A DNA stretch of 18,476 nt from Flavobacteriaceae bacterium (GCA_029238555.1 JAQWFV010000090.1:1-18476), one strand, 5' to 3'. Positions 1 through 7,652 are shown, counted from the stretch's first letter. Program-made: numbers and translations. Notes: generated from the letters alone by a model not told the origin.

Positions 1-483
1 GTTATAAAAAGTAAAGTAAATAAAGGAAGTGAATTTAGCTTTATTCTCAATTTCGGCTACGAGTTACAACCCATTAAAAAATCAATTACAGCAGATTATT
101 CTTCACTAAAAGGATGCTCAGTTTTAGTGGTAGACGACAACCTTATCAATCAAGTAATTACCATTAAAACTTTAGAAAAATTAGGCGTAAAAACCATGCC
201 TTGCCACAACGGGGAGGAAGCCATTAAACTTGTCAAATCTGGCTCTTTTGAAATGGTGCTAATGGACCTATATATGCCAGAAATGTCAGGAGAAGAGGCT
301 ACTAAAAAAATTAGAAGCTTTAATGCAACAATTCCCATAATTGCGCTTACAGCTGTGGATAAGGCAAACCATTGGGAAGAACTTTCAAAGTCTGGATTTA
401 CAGGAATGCTATATAAGCCCTACGAAGAAGAAGAATTATTTAAAATAATGACTTCTTTAAATACTTCTGGTAGACAGGTATAA
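1..483 (+). CDS. Hybrid sensor histidine kinase, C-terminal end with receiver domain (5' partial)
   Basis: The reading frame is open from the first base to the stop at 481-483, giving 160 visible codons; the start lies outside the window. Codons 1-16 carry a KGSEFSF motif, which resembles the G2 box at the end of a histidine-kinase ATPase domain. A linker follows, and then a CheY-like receiver from about codon 40. The receiver shows the acidic pair in VVDDN, the phospho-acceptor Asp at visible codon 89 (LMDLYMP), the conserved Thr (IIALTA) and the Lys of the YKP motif at codon 139. It should therefore relay phosphate within a hybrid kinase. No output domain follows the receiver, so a separate partner such as an HPt or response regulator is inferred. 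The last 64 bases overlap the convergent lpxK gene. The signal it senses cannot be told from this fragment. Confidence 0.9.
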   Translation, partial: VIKSKVNKGSEFSFILNFGYELQPIKKSITADYSSLKGCSVLVVDDNLINQVITIKTLEKLGVKTMPCHNGEEAIKLVKSGSFEMVLMDLYMPEMSGEEATKKIRSFNATIPIIALTAVDKANHWEELSKSGFTGMLYKPYEEEELFKIMTSLNTSGRQV

Positions 484-1511
484 AAAAGGCCTTTACAATC
501 CTCGCTGAAATCATGAGATACAGGGAGGTAAAACAATTGAGGTATAGCTGCACTTAACTTCACAAAATCCTTGTGAGTACAAATGATTTTTTGGTGTTTT
601 TTTAATGACTCTATTTCACTTTTGGAGAAATAATGATGGTCTGCAAACCTTAAATGATGGATTATTATGCCTTGTTTTTCTAAAAAACTAACCAATGGCT
701 CTGGATTAGCAATGGCGGTAACCAAAGTAACTTCCTCTCCCTTTAGAGTATTTAAAGAAATGGAATTATTCAATCCAATGAGGAGATTGTCATATTTTAA
801 ATGACTGAAAAACACTGGCTGATTTGGCATAAGATTAAGGTCTGAAACAAAAGACGCTTTATTGGTGGCGTTTAGATGATCGGGAGATTTAGTGATCACA
901 ACCACTTGGGCTTTTTTGACCCTTAATTGATGATCTCTCAATGTACCAGCTGGCAAATAAAAATCCTTAAAGTAAGGTTTATTGTAAGTAGTGAGTAAAA
1001 TATTAAACTGCGCTTTAATGGCCCGATGTTGAAAAGCGTCGTCTAAAAGCACTAAATCAGGAGCGTAATGACTCCTTGAATTTTGAGTTTCAAACAAATG
1101 CTCTTTTCCAGAAAACCCTTGGGTATAGCTCGCTTCTAAATAAGTCATTGCTGCTACCCTAGAAGCACAAACAACCATCCTAATCTGAGGAAATGACTTA
1201 TATAGCTGAAAAGCTTCGTCCCCTATTTCATTCGCATTAGATGCTGCACTAGCCTCAATTAAGCCACGTGACTTTCTTCCATAACCCCTACTGACTACTG
1301 CAATTTGCAAACCCTTGCTTAAATAGTATTCAATTAAAAGAGCAATCATTGGTGTTTTTCCTGTGCCGCCCAAACTGAGGTTGCCCACGCAAATTGTAGG
1401 GGTGTTGAAGCTTTCACTTTTAAATAAACCGAGGTCATAAAAAAGATGTCTAAGTCTCAGCACCCATGCATAGAGAAGTGATAAAGGCCATAAAAGCATT
1501 CTGATCTTCAT
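420..1511 (-). CDS. lpxK: Tetraacyldisaccharide 4'-kinase (lipid A biosynthesis)
   Basis: The 363-residue protein should phosphorylate the 4' position of the tetraacyldisaccharide lipid A precursor at the inner membrane. A hydrophobic N-terminus (residues 5-27) fits the membrane-anchoring helix of LpxK. The Walker A-like loop GNLSLGGTGKTP (43-54) and the family motif around 157-163 (DDAFQHR, canonically DDGFQH) are both present; Ala replaces the usual Gly. The ATG at 1511 is followed directly by the typical N-terminus MKIRMLLWPLS. The gene diverges from the Nif3-like gene across 50 bp. Its 3' end runs antisense into the receiver domain of the hybrid kinase for 64 bases, with no room for a separate terminator. 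Residues 130-150 form a loop before the DDxFQH motif that looks longer than in many homologues. The family call is secure. Confidence 0.95.
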   Translation of the reverse strand: MKIRMLLWPLSLLYAWVLRLRHLFYDLGLFKSESFNTPTICVGNLSLGGTGKTPMIALLIEYYLSKGLQIAVVSRGYGRKSRGLIEASAASNANEIGDEAFQLYKSFPQIRMVVCASRVAAMTYLEASYTQGFSGKEHLFETQNSRSHYAPDLVLLDDAFQHRAIKAQFNILLTTYNKPYFKDFYLPAGTLRDHQLRVKKAQVVVITKSPDHLNATNKASFVSDLNLMPNQPVFFSHLKYDNLLIGLNNSISLNTLKGEEVTLVTAIANPEPLVSFLEKQGIIIHHLRFADHHYFSKSEIESLKKHQKIICTHKDFVKLSAAIPQLFYLPVSHDFSEDCKGLFYTCLPEVFKEVIILNNSSSS

Positions 1512-1531
1512 AAGAACGAAATTATAATATT

Positions 1532-1539
1532 TATATTTG
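1532..1539 (+). promoter_or_regulatory. Bacteroidota -7 promoter box for the Nif3-like gene
   Basis: TATATTTG matches the TAnnTTTG consensus exactly and lies 22 bases before the ATG at 1562. That predicts a 5' leader of about 15-18 bases. No clear -33 TTG element was seen. The box sits in the 50-bp divergent region shared with lpxK, whose own promoter is less clear. Confidence 0.6.
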
Positions 1540-1561
1540 TCAAGAACACAATTTTACAATT

Positions 1562-2362
1562 ATGACGGTAAAAGATATTACCAATTTATTGGAAGAACTA
1601 GCACCATTAAGCTGGGCAGAGGAATTTGACAATGTTGGTTTATTGGTGGGAGACCCACAGTCAAGGGTATCTGGTGTATTAGTAAGTCTAGATACTTTGG
1701 AAAATGTGGTAGAAGAAGCTATTGCAAAAAATGCCAATATGATCGTGAGCTTTCATCCGATCATTTTTAAAGGACTCAAGCAACTGACTCCCACAGATTA
1801 TGTTTCAAAGGTTGTCCTAAAATGTGTTCAACACGGTATATCTATTTATAGTATGCACACCGCATTAGACAACGCTTCACTGGGCGTAAATCATGAAATA
1901 GCAGAGCGTCTTGGCCTGCAAAAAGTAGAAGTTCTCATTAATAATCCAAATCTAAAGCCTCAAAAACATGAGGGAGCGTTAGGAATGGGAAGAATAGGAT
2001 TACTCCCTGAGGCCATGGAGGAAAAGGACTTCTTGAAACACTTGAAAGCAATTTTTGGTACACCTTGCATAAAACATTCGCAATTAGTTGGAAAAAAAAT
2101 AAAAAAAGTAGCCGTATTGGGAGGTAGTGGCGCTTTTGCTATTGACAACGCAAAACACTGTAAAGCAGACGCTTATGTTACTTCAGATTTAAAATACCAC
2201 GACTTCTTTAAAGCAGAAAACAACATTCTACTTGCAGATATAGGACACTATGAAAGTGAGCAGTTTACAAAAAATCTTTTAGTGGGCTATCTTACAAAAA
2301 AAATTCCTAATTTTGCAATCTCTTTATCGGAGAGTAACACCAATCCCATCAAGTATTATTAA
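1562..2362 (+). CDS. Nif3-like dinuclear metal-centre protein (NIF3/DUF34), short form
   Basis: This 266-residue member of the NIF3/YbgI/YqfO family would form a hexameric ring with a two-metal site in each subunit. Visible family features are EEFDNVGLLVGD (21-31), SFHPIIF with the metal ligand His65, the segment around His99 and Asp103 (SMHTALDN), and the C-terminal GHYESE with His229 and Glu233. The biochemical role of the family is still debated, so only 'metal-centre protein' is stated. Most Bacteroidota homologues known to me are about 365 residues long and carry a PII/CutA-like insertion domain. Here GLQKVEVL (118-125) runs almost straight into GMGRIG (141-146), so that domain is absent, as in E. 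coli YbgI. The next gene starts 2 bases after the stop, which indicates co-transcription. Confidence 0.93.
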   Translation: MTVKDITNLLEELAPLSWAEEFDNVGLLVGDPQSRVSGVLVSLDTLENVVEEAIAKNANMIVSFHPIIFKGLKQLTPTDYVSKVVLKCVQHGISIYSMHTALDNASLGVNHEIAERLGLQKVEVLINNPNLKPQKHEGALGMGRIGLLPEAMEEKDFLKHLKAIFGTPCIKHSQLVGKKIKKVAVLGGSGAFAIDNAKHCKADAYVTSDLKYHDFFKAENNILLADIGHYESEQFTKNLLVGYLTKKIPNFAISLSESNTNPIKYY

Positions 2363-2364
2363 TT

Positions 2365-3144
2365 ATGGCAACAAAGAAAGAGGTAACAGTAGAAGATAAG
2401 CTAAGGGCTTTATACGACCTTCAATTGATAGATTCAAGGGTAGACGAAATTAGAAATGTAAGGGGTGAACTTCCTTTAGAAGTAGAAGACCTTGAAGATG
2501 AAGTTTCTGGATTAAATACCAGAATGGAAAAACTTAAATCTGATTTAGAAACCATCAATGTAGAAATAGCTGCAAAGAAAAATCTAATTGAAGATGCTAA
2601 GTCTGCCATAAAAAAATATGCAGAGCAACAAAAAAACGTAAGAAACTCTAGAGAGTTTAATGCGCTTTCAAAAGAAGTTGAGTTTCAAGAACTTGAAATT
2701 GAATTGGCAGAAAAAAATATTCGCGAATTCAAAGCTCAAATGGAGCAAAAAAAGGCAGTCATAGAAGACTCTAAAGAACGCTTAGAAGCTAGAGAAACAC
2801 ACTTAAAACACAAAAAAGAAGAATTAAACGACATTCTTGCTGAAACAGAAAAAGAAGAAGAAACCCTTCTTAAAAAATCTGCAGAATACGAGACTCAAAT
2901 TGAAGAAAGATTGATCAATGCATATAAGCGCATAAGAACCAATGTGAAAAATGGTTTAGCGGTTGTTGCTATTGAGAGAGGTGCTTCTGGAGGATCATTC
3001 TTTACTATTCCTCCTCAAGTTCAAGTTGAGATTGCTTCTAGGAAAAAAATTATTACAGACGAACACTCTGGAAGAATTTTGGTAGATCCTATACTTGCAG
3101 AAGAGCAGCAAGAAAAAATGCAAAAACTATTTGCTAGTTTGTAA
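2365..3144 (+). CDS. Coiled-coil protein of the C4-type zinc-ribbon family, cysteine-less
   Basis: The 259-residue protein is almost wholly charged coiled coil from about 10 to 190, rich in Glu and Lys heptads. A small C-terminal domain follows (190-259) that resembles the zf-RING_7/DUF164 zinc-ribbon family, with NGLAVVAIERG, IPPQVQ and EHSGRILVD. In zinc-binding relatives the motif is CxxC...CxxC. Here the four positions read S208, S211, D232 and S235, and the whole protein has no cysteine. It therefore cannot bind zinc in the canonical way. The fold is probably kept, since the residues between the positions are family-like. The gene lies directly after the Nif3-like gene and ends in a strong terminator. 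The molecular function is not known; members are often annotated simply as putative zinc-ribbon or nucleic-acid-binding proteins. Confidence 0.88.
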   Translation: MATKKEVTVEDKLRALYDLQLIDSRVDEIRNVRGELPLEVEDLEDEVSGLNTRMEKLKSDLETINVEIAAKKNLIEDAKSAIKKYAEQQKNVRNSREFNALSKEVEFQELEIELAEKNIREFKAQMEQKKAVIEDSKERLEARETHLKHKKEELNDILAETEKEEETLLKKSAEYETQIEERLINAYKRIRTNVKNGLAVVAIERGASGGSFFTIPPQVQVEIASRKKIITDEHSGRILVDPILAEEQQEKMQKLFASL

Positions 3145-3165
3145 TAGCAGCATTTTAACCATATT

Positions 3166-3197
3166 AAAAAAATCTCCATTAATGGAGATTTTTTTTT
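3166..3197 (+). terminator. Rho-independent terminator after the Nif3/coiled-coil operon
   Basis: The arms TCTCCATT (3173-3180) and AATGGAGA (3181-3188) form a near-perfect inverted repeat. A run of nine T follows at 3189-3197, and seven A precede the stem. The hairpin lies 22 bases after the stop of the coiled-coil gene and before the promoter of the flavin reductase, so it separates the two operons. Confidence 0.9.
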
Positions 3198-3270
3198 GGC
3201 CCTACTCAAATAGACACAATCATTTCAGTAGAAAAAAGTATTAAATACAAAAATTAGCCATTTGCTTTCT

Positions 3271-3278
3271 TATATTTG
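3271..3278 (+). promoter_or_regulatory. -7 promoter box for the photolyase operon
   Basis: TATATTTG matches TAnnTTTG exactly, 21 bases before the GTG start of the flavin reductase. It lies just downstream of the terminator at 3166-3197. No convincing -33 element or light/UV regulatory site is visible. The tight gene packing downstream suggests this promoter serves the whole repair operon. Confidence 0.6.
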
Positions 3279-3299
3279 TTTAACAAAATCATATAAAAA

Positions 3300-3932
3300 G
3301 TGAAACAATTTAAAGCGTCAGATCTAGAGGAATTGCCCTCTAGATATAGAGCAAACCTCATGAATAGTTGCACAGGATTTAAATCAATAAATCTAATTGG
3401 CACACAAGATAAAGATGGAAATAAAAACTTAGCCATTTTTAACTCTATCATTCACCTCGGCAGTAACCCAGCGCTGATAGGTTTCACATTCAGACCACTC
3501 ACAGTGCAAAGGGACACTTATAAAAACATCAAAGAAACTGGTTTTTTTACCGTAAACCATGTTCAGGAAACCTTTATAGACAAAGCCCACCAAACCGCTG
3601 CAAAATACCCTGTCAATACCTCTGAATTTGAAGCAGTAGGATTAGAAGTTGAATACCTTGAGGGTGCGCTTGCACCCTTTGTAAAAGAGAGCACAATTAA
3701 ATACAGCTGCACTTATGTGAATGAATATCCCATTGTAGAGAATGGTTGCATTATGCTTGTTGGAGCTATAAACGCGCTTTATTTAAATGAAGATTTTATT
3801 GCATCTGATGGTTGGATAGATCTCACAAAAGCCAATACTATTGCAGGAATAGGAATTGACGGGTATATTAAAGCAACTTCACCCATTAGATACGAGTACG
3901 CAAAACCGGAAACAAAGCCGCAAAAAAAATAA
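3300..3932 (+). CDS. Flavin reductase family protein (FMN-binding split barrel)
   Basis: The 210-residue protein resembles split-barrel flavin reductases. Family-like segments are [14 protein letters not shown] (22-35), the stretch [23 protein letters not shown] (from about residue 44), [16 protein letters not shown] and the C-terminal [16 protein letters not shown]. These match a flavobacterial subfamily that I recall next to DASH cryptochromes. It would bind FMN or FAD and could supply reduced flavin or reduce the photolyase flavin; that link is inferred from position only. The start is GTG at 3300. No upstream ATG gives a better N-terminus, and the -7 box at 3271-3278 supports this start. 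One base separates its stop from the DUF2256 gene. Confidence 0.88.
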   Translation: MKQFKASDLEELPSRYRANLMNSCTGFKSINLIGTQDKDGNKNLAIFNSIIHLGSNPALIGFTFRPLTVQRDTYKNIKETGFFTVNHVQETFIDKAHQTAAKYPVNTSEFEAVGLEVEYLEGALAPFVKESTIKYSCTYVNEYPIVENGCIMLVGAINALYLNEDFIASDGWIDLTKANTIAGIGIDGYIKATSPIRYEYAKPETKPQKK

Positions 3933-3933
3933 C

Positions 3934-4077
3934 ATGCATAAAAAGGCCTTACTTCCTTCCAAAATTTGCGCAGTGTGTCAAAGGCCTTTTAATTGGAGAA
4001 AAAAATGGGAAAAAAACTGGGATGAAGTGCGTTACTGTTCTGAAAAATGTAAAAGAAATAAAAACACAAGCTTATGA
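3934..4077 (+). CDS. DUF2256 small four-cysteine protein
   Basis: This is a 47-residue basic protein with Cys12, Cys15, Cys35 and Cys39 in a CxxC...CxxxC pattern. It has a WRKKW segment between the pairs and [10 protein letters not shown] at the end, the hallmarks of DUF2256. The Cys pattern suggests a small zinc-binding fold. DUF2256 genes are commonly found beside cryptochrome/photolyase genes; the function is not established. The ATG at 3934 lies one base after the flavin reductase stop. A longer in-frame start at 3856 would read through the flavin reductase 3' end and is not needed. The stop TGA overlaps the ATG of the DASH cryptochrome by four bases (ATGA), which suggests coupled translation. 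Confidence 0.9.
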   Translation: MHKKALLPSKICAVCQRPFNWRKKWEKNWDEVRYCSEKCKRNKNTSL

Positions 4078-5357
4078 AGTCTCTTGTTTGGTTCACGAAT
4101 AATCTAAGGGTTGCAGACCACCCTTCACTCTCAGCTGCTTGTGAAATCAAGGCAAATGAAATTTTGGGAGTATACTGTTTAGACCCCGAAAAATTTAAGG
4201 GAGATTTACCTAGAATTGGTCCATTCAGGGCCAAATTCATTGTAGAATCATTACTGGATTTAAAGCAAAGTCTTGAAGCACTAAATATTCCATTTGCTAT
4301 TCTTATAGGAAATCCAGTCAAACGATTGCCAGAATACATTCATGAAAATAATATTAGCACACTATACCATCAAAAAGTATGGCATGAGGAAGAAGTTTTA
4401 ATAAACAAAGAAATAGAAGCTCAGATTTCACCAAGCACTAAGCTGGTTAGCCTTTACGATCAATTTTTATTGGGCCCCGAATTAATCCCTTTTGAATTAT
4501 ACAAACTTCCTAAAGTTTTTACCCCATTTAGAAAAAAAGTAGAAGCGACTTTAAAAGTTCCTACACCACTAGCTACTCCAACTAAACAAACAAACACCAC
4601 AGACACCCCATTATTTTATTCAGACGCCCTTTGGTCATCTATTTCAAAAGATTTACTGTCGTTAAAAACCGACCCTAGGTCTGCTTTTCCATTTAGCGGA
4701 GGAGAAAAGGCAGCACTGGATAGAATCAAGCATTACTTCTTTGAAAGCCATAGAGTAGCCCAATACAAAGAGACCCGTAATGGATTAGTTGGGTTGGATT
4801 ACAGCACTAAATTATCTGCTTGGTTAGCCCATGGGTGCATTTCTGCTCGAACTGTGTACCACCAACTTAAGACCTATGAAAAAACAGTAACAGCCAATGA
4901 AAGTACCTATTGGGTGCTTTTTGAACTTCTATGGAGGGAATTTTTTAAATATGTGGGACTAAAACATAAAAACGATCTTTTTAAAAGTGGTGGAATTAAC
5001 CAAAAAACTTTTGCGAAAGGAAACAACCCTAAAGTGTATAATGACTGGAAAAATGGTACCACACATAGCCCTTTCATCAATGCTAATATGAAGGAATTGG
5101 CTCAAACTGGATGGATGAGTAATCGAGGTAGGCAAAATGTAGCGAGTTATTGGTCAAAAACATTGGATCAAGACTGGAGAACAGGAGCTCGCTACTTTGA
5201 AAGTCAATTAATAGACTACGATGTAGACAGTAATTGGGCCAATTGGATGTACACTAGTGGTGTGGGAAATGACCCAAGAGATCGAATTTTTAATCCCGAC
5301 AGGCAGGCAGATATGTACGATCCTCAAAAAGCATTTCAAAAACTCTGGAATAATTAA
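4074..5357 (+). CDS. DASH-family cryptochrome
   Basis: The 427-residue protein has the photolyase N-terminal alpha/beta domain ([14 protein letters not shown], 6-19) and a C-terminal FAD domain (about 205-427). FAD-domain markers are [15 protein letters not shown] (243-257), ELLWREFFK (284-292), [16 protein letters not shown] (345-360) and the C-terminal segment [18 protein letters not shown] (385-402). The GPFRAKF segment at 49-55 and the GVGNDPRDR motif are typical of the DASH class. DASH proteins bind FAD plus a folate antenna and repair cyclobutane pyrimidine dimers, with a preference for single-stranded DNA; some also act in signalling. The gene overlaps the DUF2256 stop by four bases and is 45 bp upstream of the second photolyase. 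Class assignment is firm, but repair versus signalling cannot be decided from sequence. Confidence 0.95.
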   Translation: MKSLVWFTNNLRVADHPSLSAACEIKANEILGVYCLDPEKFKGDLPRIGPFRAKFIVESLLDLKQSLEALNIPFAILIGNPVKRLPEYIHENNISTLYHQKVWHEEEVLINKEIEAQISPSTKLVSLYDQFLLGPELIPFELYKLPKVFTPFRKKVEATLKVPTPLATPTKQTNTTDTPLFYSDALWSSISKDLLSLKTDPRSAFPFSGGEKAALDRIKHYFFESHRVAQYKETRNGLVGLDYSTKLSAWLAHGCISARTVYHQLKTYEKTVTANESTYWVLFELLWREFFKYVGLKHKNDLFKSGGINQKTFAKGNNPKVYNDWKNGTTHSPFINANMKELAQTGWMSNRGRQNVASYWSKTLDQDWRTGARYFESQLIDYDVDSNWANWMYTSGVGNDPRDRIFNPDRQADMYDPQKAFQKLWNN

Positions 5358-5402
5358 CAATAAGAACAACTAAAATCTACCATTCAAATAGCGACCAGAG
5401 AT

Positions 5403-6947
5403 ATGTCAGGCACAAAAAAACTTAGATTCGTTTTAGGAGATCAACTCAATTTATCACATAGTTGGTTTACAGAAATAGATAAGCAAACTTTATATCTCAT
5501 GGTAGAAATGAGACAAGAAACGGATTATGTGACCCACCACATTCAAAAAGTCGTAGGTTTTTTTGCTGCTATGCGTGAATTTGCATCGGCCGTTAAGGCC
5601 AAAGGCCACCAAGTCATATACATAAATATTGACCAAGCAGAGGCTAAAGAGGATTTGGAAAAATTAATCCAAGCCCATATCAAAAGCCATGAGATTGATT
5701 TATTTGAATACCAGGAACCAGATGAGTACAGGCTAGATCTGCAATTTCAATCTATTTGCAAGGAATTAGATATTCCGACCAAAACGTATTCAACAGAACA
5801 TTTTTACACAGATAGAAAGCGTTTAAAAAACTTTTTTGAGGGAAAGAAACAACTGATTATGGAGCCTTTTTACAGGCAAATGAGAAAAGAGCATCAGATT
5901 TTAATGACGCCTGAAGGACCGCTTGGAGGAAAATGGAATTACGACCAAGAAAATAGAAAAAAATGGAAAGGTCAAATCCCTGTACCCACTAGGTTTCCAG
6001 TGTCAAATAACCTTTCAGAAATACACGAAAGTATTCAATCGCAATCTATTCAGACCATTGGCTCCATAGATGCTACACAATTTAATTGGCCTATTAACAA
6101 AAATCAAGCACATCAAATTCTCGATTATTTCTGTGAAAATCTCCTGCCTTATTTTGGCGATTTTCAAGATGCCATGCATACCCAAGAAAAATTTCTTTTT
6201 CACTCGAGATTATCTTTTGCTTTAAATACAAAAATAATTAGCCCAAAAGAGGTAGTGGATCAGGTGCTAAAGACTTATTATGAGCAAAAAGATGACAGAA
6301 TAAGCTTAAATCAAGTGGAAGGATTTGTGAGGCAAATTTTGGGATGGAGAGAATATATGAGGGGGATTTACTGGAGAGAAATGCCTGGTTATGCACAAAA
6401 GAATGCGCTAGATAATCAGGGGAAGCTTCCTGATTTTTACTGGACGGCAAAGACCAAAATGAATTGCATGCACCAATCTATTAAGCAAAGTCTTGAGCAT
6501 AGTTACGCCCATCACATCCAAAGGCTCATGGTAACAGGAAACTATGCCTTACTCACACAAGTGCATCCAGATGAAGTAGATAAATGGTACCTGGGCATTT
6601 ACATTGACGCCATTGAGTGGGTAGAAATGCCTAACACAAGGGGGATGAGTCAATTTGCAGATGGTGGCTTATTGGCCACAAAACCCTATGTAAGTAGCGG
6701 AAATTATATCCAAAAAATGGGGAATTACTGTGAGGGTTGCCAATACAATCACAAAGAAAAAATAGGAGAAAATGCCTGTCCTTTTAATTCGTTATACTGG
6801 AACTTCTTAGATGAAAAGAAGGGGTATTTTGAAAAAAATAACCGCATGACCATGATGCTATCTCTTTTGAAAAAAATGGATCCAAATGACCTTAAAGACA
6901 TTAAAAAAAGGGCTTCCCATATTATAGAAAACCCTTCAGAATATTAA
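5403..6947 (+). CDS. Iron-sulfur bacterial cryptochrome/(6-4) photolyase (FeS-BCP, PhrB/CryB type)
   Basis: The 514-residue protein belongs to the prokaryotic FeS-BCP group, which carries FAD, a ribolumazine-type antenna and a [4Fe-4S] cluster, and repairs (6-4) photoproducts in Agrobacterium PhrB. The N-terminus LRFVLGDQLNL (about 7-17) is typical of the group. The four predicted cluster ligands are present at Cys355, Cys443, Cys446 and Cys459. Their spacing equals that of the PhrB ligands as I recall them, shifted by five residues. A His pair (370-371, YAHHIQRLM) falls where the catalytic His pair of PhrB is expected. The downstream motif WVEMPNTRGMSQFADGG is well kept. It is the last gene of the repair operon. 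Its stop lies inside the first of a series of degenerate repeats. Confidence 0.94.
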   Translation: MSGTKKLRFVLGDQLNLSHSWFTEIDKQTLYLMVEMRQETDYVTHHIQKVVGFFAAMREFASAVKAKGHQVIYINIDQAEAKEDLEKLIQAHIKSHEIDLFEYQEPDEYRLDLQFQSICKELDIPTKTYSTEHFYTDRKRLKNFFEGKKQLIMEPFYRQMRKEHQILMTPEGPLGGKWNYDQENRKKWKGQIPVPTRFPVSNNLSEIHESIQSQSIQTIGSIDATQFNWPINKNQAHQILDYFCENLLPYFGDFQDAMHTQEKFLFHSRLSFALNTKIISPKEVVDQVLKTYYEQKDDRISLNQVEGFVRQILGWREYMRGIYWREMPGYAQKNALDNQGKLPDFYWTAKTKMNCMHQSIKQSLEHSYAHHIQRLMVTGNYALLTQVHPDEVDKWYLGIYIDAIEWVEMPNTRGMSQFADGGLLATKPYVSSGNYIQKMGNYCEGCQYNHKEKIGENACPFNSLYWNFLDEKKGYFEKNNRMTMMLSLLKKMDPNDLKDIKKRASHIIENPSEY

Positions 6948-7061
6948 AGTCCTTCAGAATATTATAAACGCATCCTAATTAATAAACCCTTTCGGAATAA
7001 TAAAATCCGCCAGCGTATTTAAAGCGCATCTTTGTAATAAATCTTTTCGGAATAGTAAAAA
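6933..7061 (+). repeat. Degenerate short direct repeats at and after the photolyase stop
   Basis: CCTTCAGAATATTA occurs at 6933-6946 (spanning the stop codon) and again exactly at 6951-6964. Two diverged relatives follow around 6988-7005 and 7044-7060, both containing TTCGGAATARTAAAA. The stretches 6969-7005 and 7025-7060 align over about 37 bases with few changes, giving a spacing near 55 bases. The block lies between convergent genes (photolyase and clpP). Its pattern fits local tandem duplication and decay. Confidence 0.7.
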
Positions 7062-7087
7062 ATTTACTAAAGCATTGGTATAAACAG

Positions 7088-7633
7088 TTATAACATGGCG
7101 TCTACAATACCGTAGGCCAAGCTTTCTTCTGCATTCATCCAATAGTCACGATCAAAATCTTTCATGACCTTGTCTACTTTCTGACCACAGTTGTCTGCTA
7201 AAATTTGCGCACTCAACTCCCTTGTTTTGATTATTTCTCTGGCTTGTATCTCAATATTGGAAGCCTGTCCTCGAGCACCGCCACTAGGCTGGTGAATCAT
7301 TACTTGAGCATGTGGTTGCATAAAACGTCTTCCTTTGGCTCCAGCAGACAACAATATTGACCCCATGGAAGCAGCCAAACCGCTACATACTGTAGAAACA
7401 GGACTTTTTAGGGATTTTATAGTGTCGTATATCGCAAAACCAGAAGTTACGTAACCTCCAGGACTATTGATCACCAATTGTATTTCCTTGCTGTTTTGGA
7501 GGTCTAAATACAACAATCTGTCTATGACATGTTTGGCAGAAGCGTCGTCTACTTGTCCCCATAGAAACACTTTACGTTCCTCTAAAAACTTTTCTTCAAT
7601 TAGTTCTTGTACTTTTCCTTTCTTGGCACTCAT
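7088..7633 (-). CDS. clpP: ClpP-family serine protease, short form
   Basis: The 181-residue protein is a ClpP-type protease with the full catalytic triad: Ser89 in GLAASMGS, His114 in VMIHQPSGG and Asp163 in FDRDYW. The substrate-strand motif NSPGG (56-60) is also present. It would form a self-compartmentalising barrel fed by a Clp ATPase. Compared with E. coli ClpP, the N-terminal axial-loop segment before the first helix is replaced by the short MSAKKGKV, and the protein stops right after GIVDAML. It lies alone, with no tig or clpX beside it, so it may be a second ClpP in this genome. The ATG at 7633 follows a -7 promoter box at 7653-7660. Classical axial-loop docking of ClpX may be altered, but this is inference. 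Confidence 0.9.
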   Translation of the reverse strand: MSAKKGKVQELIEEKFLEERKVFLWGQVDDASAKHVIDRLLYLDLQNSKEIQLVINSPGGYVTSGFAIYDTIKSLKSPVSTVCSGLAASMGSILLSAGAKGRRFMQPHAQVMIHQPSGGARGQASNIEIQAREIIKTRELSAQILADNCGQKVDKVMKDFDRDYWMNAEESLAYGIVDAML

Positions 7634-7652
7634 AACACGTATTTATATCTGT

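Noticed and set aside
1512..1561. E. coli-like TTGACA/TATAAT promoter for lpxK on the minus strand
   Set aside because: The spacing is only 11 bases, and Bacteroidota do not use that promoter type for housekeeping genes.
3856..3933. Longer DUF2256 protein of 73 residues
   Set aside because: The extra part overlaps the flavin reductase end in another frame and has no family similarity; the 47-residue form is the normal size.
6948..7020. Open frame after the photolyase stop as a missing C-terminal extension or stop readthrough
   Set aside because: The protein already ends at the usual family length, and the frame is explained by the repeat duplication.
7053..7069. TAGTAAA/TTTACTA hairpin as the clpP or photolyase terminator
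   Set aside because: The stem is AT-only apart from one pair, the loop is three bases, and there is no following T tract on either strand.
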